Under the pieces are notes generated by a model. The model saw only the letters and a list, made by a program, of their open reading frames with translations. It did not search any database and had not been told where the DNA came from. 64,000 nt of DNA from CAWCKS01 sp963796195 (GTDB lineage: Bacteria; Pseudomonadota; Alphaproteobacteria; Rhizobiales; Xanthobacteraceae). A program made the translations under genes and the position numbers. Where the stretch lies: assembly GCA_963796195.1 (NCBI GenBank), contig CAWCKS010000012.1, forward strand, positions 164,445-228,444. The letters run 5' to 3'. Positions 54,371 to 62,514 of the stretch are shown piece after piece (position 1 is the stretch's first letter; each line of letters opens with the position of its first letter).

Positions 54371-54503
54371 GTCGTCCCCGCGAAAGCGGGGACCCATAAC
54401 CCCTGTGTTTGTTGGGTTTTGCCACCCACTTAAAAGCTGTCACGACGATCCGTCGTCTCTCCTCGGCTGCGGAGTATGGGTCCCCGCTTTCGCGGGGACG
54501 ATG
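54371..54503. repeat. Composite repeat C (inverted orientation)
   Basis: Left arm GTCGTCCCCGCGAAAGCGGG then GACCCATA at 54371-54398; right arm ATGGGTCCCCGCTTTCGCGG then GGACGAT at 54476-54502. Here the CTGCGGAG motif is beside the right arm, so the element is inverted relative to copies A and B. Confidence 0.85.
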
Positions 54504-54531
54504 ACGTCGTTCGCGGCGACTTTCGTTCCCC

Positions 54532-54993
54532 TCACGCCGCCTTGTGCCTGGCGTCCTCCGGATGCACGGCGCGGAAGCCGATTGCGATCCGGTTCCAGGC
54601 GTTGATGGTCGAGATCAACAGCGTGAGATCGACAATCTCCTTCGGCTTGAACTGCGCCTTGACCGCTTCATAGACCTCATCCGGCGCGTGGGTTTCCGAC
54701 ACCAGCGTCAATGCTTCGGTCCAACCCAAAGCGGCACGCTCGCGCGCGGTGTAAAGCTGCGACTCGTGCCATGCGTCGAGCAGATAAAGCCGCGCCTCAC
54801 TCTCGCCGGCGGCGCGGGCGTCTTTCGTGTGCATGTGCAGGCAATAGGCGCAGCCGTTGATCTGGGAGGCGCGGGTCTTCACCAGCTCGATCAGTGAGTG
54901 CTCAAGCCCGCAGTTCTTCAGATACGCCTCCATGTCGAGCATCGGCTTCAACGCGTCCGGCGCGGTCTTGTAGTAGTTCAGGCGAGGTTCCAT
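54532..54993 (-). CDS. Carboxymuconolactone decarboxylase/AhpD-like peroxidase-fold protein
   Basis: 153 residues. The AhpD-like CxxC active site is in INGCAYCLHMHTKDARA. The N-terminal PRLNYYKTAPDALKPMLDME and C-terminal LTLLISTINAWNRIAIGF are typical of the alkylhydroperoxidase subgroup. The start is the ATG at 54993, after AGGAGTTCAAAAA. Such proteins may reduce peroxides or act on lactones. It begins 73 bases before the SnoaL-like gene end on the same strand. Confidence 0.92.
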   Translation of the reverse strand: MEPRLNYYKTAPDALKPMLDMEAYLKNCGLEHSLIELVKTRASQINGCAYCLHMHTKDARAAGESEARLYLLDAWHESQLYTARERAALGWTEALTLVSETHAPDEVYEAVKAQFKPKEIVDLTLLISTINAWNRIAIGFRAVHPEDARHKAA

Positions 54994-55066
54994 TTTTTGA
55001 ACTCCTTGAAGCTCGGGATTTGCGCTCAAGACGAGGCGGGACGATCGAGTGTGACGACAGGTGCGA

Positions 55067-55573
55067 TTATTTCTTCGCCCTCCATCCCTTGGGTTTCGCC
55101 AGGAACGCCTTCGTCTCGGGCCGATCCTTCAGCCAGCCCGACCAGCGGTTCATGACTTTTGCCATCCGCGCCGGCTCGACGCCGAGCTGCGCCATGGCGA
55201 CGCCGCCATTCACCGACTCGCGGTATTCGCAGATCAATCCGTCGCGTAGCGTGAACTGGCTCATGCCGTCGATCACGACGAACTTGCCTTCGAACTCAGG
55301 AACCAGCGAGGTGAAGCTCGATAGCGACCACGCGTAACCCATCGATCCATTCAGCACCGGATCGAAGAACTCCCAGCGATAATCAACATCCGCATCGCGC
55401 CGGAACAGGCCGGTCAGCATGTGCGAGATCGACTCGCGTCCGGTGTGCGGGCCGTAGATGTAGTCGTGGTAGGTCGCGTCCTGCGTAAAACAGCTCGCGA
55501 AGCGCGCGCCGTCTGCGGCTTCGGCAGCCAGCGTCATGGTGTCGAGCAGGGCGGTGAATTGGTTGAGGTCCAT
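55067..55573 (-). CDS. SnoaL-like / nuclear transport factor 2 fold protein
   Basis: 168 residues. NTF2-like cone fold: MDLNQFTALLDTMTLAAEAA, RFASCFTQDATYHDYIYG with the usual acidic/aromatic pocket, GRESISHMLTGLFRRD, and DGLICEYRESVNGGVA. Members are ketosteroid isomerases, polyketide cyclases or small dehydratases, and some are hydroxylating-enzyme subunits. Together with the AhpD-like gene it forms a minus-strand pair facing away from the amidohydrolases. Confidence 0.85.
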   Translation of the reverse strand: MDLNQFTALLDTMTLAAEAADGARFASCFTQDATYHDYIYGPHTGRESISHMLTGLFRRDADVDYRWEFFDPVLNGSMGYAWSLSSFTSLVPEFEGKFVVIDGMSQFTLRDGLICEYRESVNGGVAMAQLGVEPARMAKVMNRWSGWLKDRPETKAFLAKPKGWRAKK

Positions 55574-55637
55574 GCGCGGCTCCGTTGCGTTCGCTCCGTT
55601 GAGGCTAGCGTCTCGCAATTGAAAGTATAGTCTGACT

Positions 55638-55722
55638 GTCATGGCCGCGCTTGTCCCGGCCATCCCGATGAGGGATGCACTGTCTACCTAAGCGAGATGC
55701 CTGGCATAAAGCCGGGCATGAC
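55638..55722. repeat. Palindromic intergenic repeat (GTCATGGCCGCGCTTGTCCCGGCCAT type)
   Basis: GTCATGGCCGCGCTTGTCCC then GGCCATC at 55638-55664 folds as a hairpin, and TGGCATAAAGCCGGGCATGA then C at 55702-55722 closes the element. It lies between a divergent gene pair and abuts the RBS of the next gene, AAAAAAGGAAA. Confidence 0.7.
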
Positions 55723-55740
55723 AAAAAAGGAAACGCTTTC

Positions 55741-56808
55741 TTGTCTACCATCATCCCTGGCGGGGTCGATTGCGACCTGCATCCGGCTTTGCCCGGCATC
55801 CGCAGCCTGGTGCCGTATCTCAACGACTACTGGCAGGACCAGGTTGTCAGCCGCGGCATGGTCGATCTCGTCTCGGCGTCGTACCCGCCGAACTCGCCGA
55901 TCACGGCGCGCCCCGACTGGCGACCGAAGGAGGGCAAGGCCGGCGCCGATCTCGCGGCGCTGAAGACCCACGCGCTTGATCCGTTCAAGACGCAATACGC
56001 GATCTGCAATCCGCTCTATGGCGTGCAGATGGTGTTTTCCGAGGACATGCAGGACGCCTTCTGCCACGCGCTGAACGACTGGCTCGTGAAGGAGTGGCTG
56101 GACAAGGATTCGCGCCTGCGCGGCTCGATCGTGATCCCCATGCAATCGGTGGAAAAGTCGGTCGCCGAAATCGAGCGCTGCGCCGCCGACAAGCGGTTCG
56201 TCCAGGTGCTGGTGCTGGCCTCCGGCGACAATCCGCTGGGCCGCCGCATGTACTGGCCAATCTACGAGGCCGCCGAGCGGCTGGGGTTGCCAATCGGCGT
56301 CCACGCCGGTTCGAACTACCACAACCAGCCGACCCCGGTCGGCTGGGGCTCCTATCATGTCGAGGACTATGTCGCGAACGCGCAGGCGTTCCAGACTCAG
56401 CTGACAAACATCATCATCGAGGGTGTTTTTGCCAAATTCCCGAAGCTGAAGATGGTTTTTTTGGAATCTGGCTTCACCTGGTTGCCCACGTATCTCTGGC
56501 GGCTCACAAAATTCTGGCGCGGGGTGCGGATGGAAACCCCCTGGGTCGACCGCGCGCCGCTGGAGATTGTGCAGAGCAACATCCGTTTTTCGCTGCAGCC
56601 GGTCGATGCGCCGCCCGACGATCCGGAAACGCTGAATTGCGTGTTTGAACATATGCAGTCGGACGAATTGCTACTATTCTCGACGGACTATCCGCACTGG
56701 CAGTTCGACGGTAATGCCGTGCTGCCGGAGGGGATTTCGTCAGATCTTGTGCGCAAGATCATGGTCGACAATCCGCATGCGACCTACCCGCGTTTGCGCG
56801 CGGCCTGA
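55741..56808 (+). CDS. Amidohydrolase 2 family protein, module-2 copy 1
   Basis: 355 residues if translation begins at the TTG at 55741, which follows AAGGAAACGCTTTC; an ATG at 55675 lies within a repeat and is unlikely. The DxH metal motif is in GGVDCDLHPALPG, a barrel His in GLPIGVHAGSNYHNQPTP, and the catalytic Asp in LFSTDYPHWQFDGNA. It is 14 bases upstream of a second, related amidohydrolase gene and they are probably co-transcribed with the Rieske protein. A heteromeric or two-step hydrolytic system is possible. Confidence 0.88.
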   Translation: MSTIIPGGVDCDLHPALPGIRSLVPYLNDYWQDQVVSRGMVDLVSASYPPNSPITARPDWRPKEGKAGADLAALKTHALDPFKTQYAICNPLYGVQMVFSEDMQDAFCHALNDWLVKEWLDKDSRLRGSIVIPMQSVEKSVAEIERCAADKRFVQVLVLASGDNPLGRRMYWPIYEAAERLGLPIGVHAGSNYHNQPTPVGWGSYHVEDYVANAQAFQTQLTNIIIEGVFAKFPKLKMVFLESGFTWLPTYLWRLTKFWRGVRMETPWVDRAPLEIVQSNIRFSLQPVDAPPDDPETLNCVFEHMQSDELLLFSTDYPHWQFDGNAVLPEGISSDLVRKIMVDNPHATYPRLRAA

Positions 56809-56821
56809 AGGAGAGCGCTTC

Positions 56822-57932
56822 ATGAACATGCAACTGCGCCCGGGCTCGGAACTGCAAACAGCTACCGCCGTGAAGCCGGCGATCGCCGATTGCGACATTC
56901 ATCCGACCCGCAAAAACCCGCGCGACATCTATCCCTATCTCGAGAAGCGCTGGCAGGATCACCTCGACACCTATGGCGTCCAATACTACCAGGGCATGCT
57001 GACCGGCCCGCCCTATCCGAAGGGCCAGCCCAACGCATCGCGCCGCGACGCAGTTCCGCCGGAGGGTGGGCCGCAGGGCTCGTCGCTGAAATTCATGCAG
57101 CAGCAGCACCTCGATCCGAACAACGTCGCGCTCGGCATTCTCTGCCCGCTGCAGAACCAGGGCATGCGCAACCACGATCTCGGCGCGGCACTGGCGTGCG
57201 CCATCAATGACTGGCAGATCGCGGAGTGGACCAGCGTCGACAAGCGCCTGCGCGCCTCTGTCGTGGTGCCGACCGAGGACGGCCCGGCTTGTGCAGCGGA
57301 AATCAAGAAGCGCGCGGGCGACAGGAATTTCGCGCAAGTGCTGGTCATGAGCCGCAACACCGAGCCGCTCGGACAGCGTCGCTACTGGCCGATCTATCAA
57401 GCCGCCACTGAGGCCGGTTTGCCTGTCGGAGTGCACGCCTTCGGCTATGGCGGCCACCCCATCACGTCGGGCGGCTGGCCGAGCTTCTACATCGAGGAGA
57501 TGGTCGGCCACGCGCAGTGCCAGCAGTCGGCGCTCGCGAGCATGATCTTCGAAGGCATTTTTGAGCGCTTCCCGAAATTGAAAGTCATCCTGATCGAAAG
57601 TCGGCTTCGGCTGGGCGCCGTCGCTCGCCTGGCGGCTCGACAAGATGTGGGAGCGGCTGCGCTCCGAGGTGCCGCACGTGAAACGGCCGCCATCCGAATA
57701 CATCCGCGAGCACGTCTGGTGGTCGACGCAGCCGATGGAAGAGCCCGACAACCGCAAGCATCTGTTCGAGACCGTCGACTGGATTGGTTGGGACAAGCTG
57801 ATGTTCGCGACCGACTATCCGCACTGGGATTTTGACGACCCATCGCGCGTGCTGCCGACCGGCGTCTCGAAGGAAAACCAGGACGCATTCTTCATCGGCA
57901 ACGCGCGCAAGGTGTTTGGGATTGCCGCGTGA
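56822..57932 (+). CDS. Amidohydrolase 2 family protein, module-2 copy 2, one frameshift
   Basis: 369 residues after repair. It begins at the ATG at 56822, 8 bases after GGAGAGCG. The motifs are AIADCDIHPTRKNP (DxH), GVHAFGYGGHPITSGG and FATDYPHWDFDDP. One extra base near 57602 shifts the frame after KVILIES; the true continuation is GFGWAPSLAWRLDKMWERL. The enzyme is homologous to the upstream copy and to that at 27727. The C-terminal part is intact. Confidence 0.88.
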
Positions 57933-57959
57933 GTTGGCGGGCAGGGCTATTTTATTTTG

Positions 57960-58121
57960 GTCGTCCCCGCGAACGCGGGGACCCATAACTCCAGTGATGG
58001 TTGTTTTGCCGAAACTCTGCAAAGAAACCCGGTTGCACTGCGTTCCGTCGCCCCTTTTCCGCTGCGGAGTATGGGTCCCCTCAGGCCAAACACTTGTTTG
58101 GCCGATGTTCGCGGGGACGAC
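57960..58121. repeat. Composite repeat D, carrying an inserted palindrome
   Basis: Left arm GTCGTCCCCGCGAACGCGGG then GACCCATA at 57960-57987. The right arm ATGGGTCCCC (58071-58080) is interrupted by 26 bases (58081-58106), then resumes GTTCGCGGGGACGAC at 58107-58121. The insert holds a perfect 8-bp hairpin, GGCCAAAC-ACTT-GTTTGGCC (58084-58103). Orientation is as in copy C. Confidence 0.85.
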
Positions 58122-58145
58122 CAGTGAGTTTACAAAGTCCCCCGC

Positions 58146-58559
58146 ATGAGTCGTCACGTCATTGCCCCGGTGGGCGAGCTGCCGCCGGGGTCGCGCAAAT
58201 TCCTCGTTCTCGAAGATCGTCCGATCGCCATCTTCAATGTGAAGGGCGAATTCTTCGGCCTGCTCAATCGCTGCCCGCATCAGGGCGCGGCGCTCTGCGA
58301 AGGCCCGCTGATCGGGCTTGCCGAAGCCGATCTCCCCGGCGACATCCGCTATACCCGCCAGGGCGAGATCCTGCGTTGCCCGTGGCATGGCTGGGAGTTC
58401 GACATCCGCACCGGGCAATCCTACTGCGATCCCAAGAAATTCCGCGTGCCGGCCTACGAGGTCAACGTCGAGCCGGGCACCAGCGTGGTGAAGGGGCCCT
58501 ATATCGCCGAGACGCTGAGCGTCTCGGTCGAGAACGACTACGTCGTGGTGGAGTTGTAA
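58146..58559 (+). CDS. Rieske [2Fe-2S] ferredoxin-like protein with long inter-ligand insert
   Basis: 137 residues, a lone Rieske domain. Ligands lie in NRCPHQGAALCEGP and ILRCPWHGWEFDIRTGQSYC. The two pairs are 32 residues apart, again twice the usual spacing, as in the protein at 29292. The insert contains GLAEADLPGDIRYTRQG. It follows two amidohydrolase genes and a composite repeat, and presumably donates electrons to an oxygenase such as the one at 22079 or the LLM/HpaB enzymes' partners (inference). Confidence 0.92.
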   Translation: MSRHVIAPVGELPPGSRKFLVLEDRPIAIFNVKGEFFGLLNRCPHQGAALCEGPLIGLAEADLPGDIRYTRQGEILRCPWHGWEFDIRTGQSYCDPKKFRVPAYEVNVEPGTSVVKGPYIAETLSVSVENDYVVVEL

Positions 58560-58580
58560 ATTTCGCGCCACGACTTTTTT

Positions 58581-58695
58581 CCTCGTCCTGAGGAGCGCCG
58601 CCTTTTGCGGCGCGTCTCGAAGGATGAGGCCCCGGATTCCAGAGCGCACGGGCCGCATGGTTCGAGACGGCGCTTCGCGCCTCCTCACCATGAGG
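58581..58695. repeat. Palindromic intergenic repeat (CCTCATCCTGAGGAGC...GCTCCTCAC type)
   Basis: CCTCGTCCTGAGGAGCGCCG then CCTTTTGCGGCGCGTCTCGA and AGGATGAGG (58581-58629), then CATGGTTCGAGACGGCGCTT CGCGCCTCCT-type arm CACCATGAGG ending at 58695. Both halves fold and are mutually inverted around GGGCC. It separates the Rieske and GST genes. Confidence 0.75.
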
Positions 58696-58736
58696 AGCAA
58701 AGGTAAGAGCGAGAGAAAGCAACTGGAGCATTCACG

Positions 58737-59357
58737 ATGCTGAAGGTTTGGGGACGCATCAATTCGATCAACGTGCAGAAGGTGCTGTGGGCGCTGGAGG
58801 AGCTGCGCGTGCCCTATGAGCGCCTCGATGCCGGCATGGCGTTCGGCGTCGTCAACGACCCGTTCTATGTGAAGATGAATCCCAACTCGCGGGTGCCGAC
58901 CATCGACGACGACGGCTTCGTGCTGTGGGAGTCGAATGCGATCGTGCGCTATCTCGCCGCCAGGTATGGCGCGGGGTCGCTGTGCCCGAGCGATCCACAG
59001 CAGCGCGCCGACAGCGATCGCTGGATGGATTGGGCGTCCAACCATATCGGACCCGCGATCACCCCGGTGTTCTGGGGCTTGATCCGCACGCCGCCCGACA
59101 AGCGCAACATGGCGCAGATCGAGGCGGAGGCCGACAAGCTGGCACAGCAGTTTGGCGTGCTCGAGCAGGGCCTCGACGGCAAGGCCTACGTCGCCGGCAG
59201 CGATTTCACGATGGGCGATATCGTGATCGGCGTGAACGTCTATCGCTGGTATGCGCTCGACGTGAAACATCCGTCACTGCCGCGCCTTGAAGCCTATTAC
59301 GAGCGGCTCAAACAGCGTCCACCGTTCCAGAAGCACGTCATGCGGCCGCTGAGCTAG
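58737..59357 (+). CDS. Glutathione S-transferase family protein
   Basis: 206 residues. The thioredoxin-like domain begins KVWGRINSINVQKVLWALEE (Ser in the catalytic N-terminal helix) with NPNSRVPTIDDDGFVLWESN, the glutathione-binding Pro and ESNA motif. The C-terminal helical domain contains FTMGDIVIGVNVYRWYALDV (N-cap box). Such GSTs in catabolic clusters isomerise or dehalogenate ring-cleavage products, or detoxify. The last intact gene of the catabolic block. Confidence 0.92.
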   Translation: MLKVWGRINSINVQKVLWALEELRVPYERLDAGMAFGVVNDPFYVKMNPNSRVPTIDDDGFVLWESNAIVRYLAARYGAGSLCPSDPQQRADSDRWMDWASNHIGPAITPVFWGLIRTPPDKRNMAQIEAEADKLAQQFGVLEQGLDGKAYVAGSDFTMGDIVIGVNVYRWYALDVKHPSLPRLEAYYERLKQRPPFQKHVMRPLS

Positions 59358-59634
59358 GCCGTTACTCACAAGCGGACCAGGTCGGCCGATATCCGCTAGT
59401 CACCCAACAGCGGCAGAAAATCGGACATCGGTTTTGGTCCGGTTTGTGGCACTTTTCGGACGTGGCTGAGATAGCCGTCGACGTCCGTTCGCGATGGTAA
59501 AGCGGACGTCAGCATCAGAATCGAATTCACGTCGGTTGATGAGACCCACAACGGACACTGGCCGGCCGCGGAAGATACAGACACGGGTGCGGCCCCCTCT
59601 TTGACCACTTCCGTGGAACAAATGAGCAGTTAGG

Positions 59635-60035
59635 ATGCCAGCTCCTGAGCAAATCAGAACGTTAGATGCTGACATCGTCCATGGTTTGGATACTCGTTGT
59701 TTGGGGATCATCACAGTTGGTGGCGGTCTCACTGCGTTTCTTGTTCCTCACCTGTTTTTGCGGTTAGGGTTCGGAACCGAAATTAATGCCCCGGCGACGG
59801 CATTCTTTGTCAGACATTGGGGGGTGCTCGTCTTTGTGATCGGTGCGTTGATTGTGCAAAGTGCATTTGCGATCCCGCTTCGCTCCCCGGCTTTGATAGC
59901 GGCTGCCGTCGAAAAGCTTGCCGTGGGCGCATTGATCTTTTTCGGACCCATGAAGCGCACGCCCCGGATACAGCCGTCGCAATCGTAGATGGCACGTTTG
60001 CGGTCATTTATATCGCGTATCTTGCTGGGCTTTGA
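59635..60035 (+). CDS. Small integral membrane protein, frameshifted, hypothetical
   Basis: The main frame from 59635 (MPAPEQIRTLDADIVHGLDT) has three hydrophobic stretches (LGIITVGGGLTAFLVPHLFL, VRHWGVLVFVIGALIVQSAF, AAVEKLAVGALIFFG). After FGPMKRTP the frame ends early. Another frame continues as TAVAIVDGTFAVIYIAYLAG with the fourth helix. One extra or missing base near 59950 would join them. The upstream GATGCCA lacks a clear ribosome binding site, but GAGCAGTTAGG precedes it. Base composition is lower in GC than before. Confidence 0.5.
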
Positions 60036-60746
60036 TCGACCGCGTGTTAGCCGACCTAATCGTCGTTAAATTGAGGGTGCGACAGTTCCGTTTTGGCGCC
60101 AAACGGACCCGGTCAACGCGTCACACGATGTCCGATTTCGGGGGCAAAGCGGAAGTGTTTATCAGCGATGTTGCGACAATGGACAGACTGCGGAACATGG
60201 CGGGACACTGTCCACGATGGCGTACACGTTTTGTGATGTGCGGGATACCCAGTCCGTGATGGGTCTGATCGCGGCAGCCTGACTTCCGGTATTGGGACCC
60301 ACAGCGGACGACGTCGGAGATGTCAGATGTAAAATGCGAGCCGCCTGTCGGCTGGTGGCGCTGCAGCGGTTTCCCTCGGCTCAACGCCGGTCGAGCTGGC
60401 CCTAGAAGCTGCCACGTTGTCCGTTGAAGACGTCATTAAGCGACGCCGTTCTGTCTCGTCGCCCCAACTGCAGCCGGAATAGCAATCGGCGATGATATCC
60501 TCGTTTCGCGGGAAGCGCTTAGCGATGCGGCCCAAGAGCGCCACGAGGCGGCCGGGTCGAGACTGATTTGGCGTGCCGCCGGATGCTGGGGCAGACCCAC
60601 CAAGAGCTGGTCGTATGGGTATAGGTTTGCATATGATCCTCCATCGGGCTTGGCTAGAGGTATTCTCGGGCCACGCTCGCCTGAAGTCGTGAAATCGTTC
60701 CGAAAAAATCGCAAAATGTTTGGAAAGAAAGGGCTCGTATCGCCTC
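60036..60746. other. 711-bp region without a convincing gene; dispersed-repeat-like sequence
   Basis: Short frames such as one beginning MSDFGGKAEVFISDV (60128) resemble the small FGGKAD-type hypothetical frames that recur at many intergenic sites of Bradyrhizobium-group genomes (from memory), and so are probably repeat sequence rather than genes. GGGACCCACAGCGGACGACG (60295-60314) has a relative ACCCACAACGGACACTGG in the gap 59358-59634. No promoter or RNA was identified. Confidence 0.4.
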
Positions 60747-62312
60747 ATGTCGACGGTCCACACATTTGGTCCTTTCCGGTTGGATACCGCGGCCGAAATC
60801 CTGTTCCGGGAAGCAGAACCCGTCGCACTTGGACAGCGGGCGGTGGCGCTGTTGCGCGTGCTGGTGGAGCAGGCCGGAAAGCCTGTCTCCAAGGATGCGC
60901 TGATCCATGCGGCATGGCCGGGTTTAGCGATCGAGGACAGTAATCTCACGGTCCAGATAGCGGCGTTGCGCCGCGTGCTGGCGGAAGCGCCAGGTGGCGG
61001 AAACTGGATCGAGACTTTGCCGCGACGCGGCTACCGTTTCACCGGACCTGCGGTCACAGGCGGAGCAAGGAGTGCGGAGGCCATCGCGACAATTAAGGCG
61101 TCGCCGACTCCCCCTAATATCCCATCAATTGCAGTATTGCCGTTCCAGAACTTGAGCGGCGATCCGGCGCAGGAATATTTCGCCGACGGTGTCGTTGAGG
61201 AGATCATCACCGCTCTGTCGCGCTTCCGATACCTGTTCGTCATCGCGCGCAACTCAAGCTTCACCTACAAGGGCCGGGCAGTGGACGTGACAAGAGGTGG
61301 GTCGCGCCCTTGGCGTGCGTTATGTGCTCGAAGGTAGCATCCGCAAGGCGCAAAACCGGCTGCGGATTGCGGGTCAGCTCATCGAAGTATCGACCACTCA
61401 AACAGCTTTGGGCAGACCGATTCGAAGGCGCGCTGGAGAATATTTTCGACCTCCAGGATCAGGTGACAGCAAACGTTGTCGGCGCCATTGCACCGATGAT
61501 GGAACAGGCTGAGATCGAACGCGCGCGGCTCAAGCCGACCGAAAACCTCGATGCCTACGATTTCTTTCTGCGCGGGATTGCGAAGGCTCATACAGCAGAC
61601 CCACACGGCGATCAGCGAAGCGTTGCAGCTTTTCTACAAGGCGATCGAGCTCGATACCAGCTTCGGATCGGCGTATGCCATGGCGGCGTACTGCCTTATG
61701 TTACGCCGGGTCTTTTTGTGGATGACCGACGCGGAAAAGGAGCGCGCCGAAACGGAGCGGCTCGCGCGGCGGGCAGCGGAAACAGGTTGGGACGATGCGC
61801 TGGCACTCGCGCGCGCCGGTCACGCGCTCGCAATTGGTGTTGGCGATCTCGACCGCGCCACCGCGATGATCGATCGAGCGCGCAATCTCAACCCAAATTT
61901 GGCGGTCGCCTGGTACGCGAGCGGCTGGCTGCGAAATTTTCTTGGTGAACCGGAAACCGCGATCGAGCATATGGCCTATGCTATGCGTCTCAGCCCGTGT
62001 GCCCCGGAGATATGCCGGATGCAGGCTGGCATGGCCTTCGCCCTATTCCTGTTGAGTCGCTATGAGGAGGCGCTGGAGTTGGCGCAGATAGCATCACTAC
62101 AGCAGCCTCGTTATCCGACACCGATCGAGGTGGCAGCGGCAAGTGCCGCGCTGGCGGGACATTTAGACACGGCGCGCACATGGATCGCGCGCCTGCGCGA
62201 GATCGATCCCGAGTTCTCGCGTTTCGGACTTCAAGAAGCTGCGCCCGCTGCGTCGCCCAGAAGATCTCGCACGGTACGAGGACGGCCTGCGCAAGGCGGG
62301 CTGCCGGGGTAG
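60747..62312 (+). pseudogene. Winged-helix (OmpR-type) regulator fused to TPR domain, shattered by frameshifts
   Basis: The start at the ATG at 60747 gives a winged-helix DNA-binding domain (VHTFGPFRLDTAAEILFREA, PVSKDALIHAAWPG, then IAALRRVLAE and LPRRGYRFTGPA). It is followed by the TolB-like block of CadC/adenylate-cyclase-type regulators (PSIAVLPFQNLSGDPAQEYF, VIARNSSFTYKG). Frames then shift near 61290 (to VGRALGVRYVLEGS), 61400 (to QLWADRFEGALENIFDLQDQ), 61605 (to AISEALQLFYKAIELDTSFG) and 62222 (to SDFKKLRPLRRPEDLARYED). TPR-like repeats fill the second half. With at least four shifts in 1.6 kb it is more probably a true pseudogene than the single-shift genes elsewhere, although sequence error may contribute. 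Confidence 0.7.
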
Positions 62313-62514
62313 CGGGAAAAACGAGACGCTAAGGTCTGTTCATGGCGGCCATTAGGCGACATGAACCGTGGTGAGTGGAAAGCGCGCATGCACGCGACCT
62401 TCCCGTCCGACGCACAATAAGCCGCATGGATGGACCCAATGTCTGCGATGGGTCTTGGTCGTGTAAAAACGCCTTGAAGGCGACGTCGTTTTTCGAAGCC
62501 AGACCGGGTCGGTT
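62313..62514. other. Gap between the pseudogene and the transposase gene; possible IS end
   Basis: No gene. GTGTAAAAACGCCTTGAAGG at 62460-62479 resembles TGAAAACGCTGAGCAGCGG read inward from the right window edge (64000-63982). These could be the two ends of the insertion element, but the match is short and imperfect. Confidence 0.3.

Noticed and set aside
42401..58121. Repeated palindromes considered as a CRISPR array
   Set aside because: The copies are kilobases apart, lie in both orientations, have no regular spacers and no cas genes nearby.
60128..60259. Short frame beginning MSDFGGKAEV
   Set aside because: Resembles small hypothetical frames from dispersed intergenic repeats; no ribosome binding site and no protein-like features beyond the first few residues.
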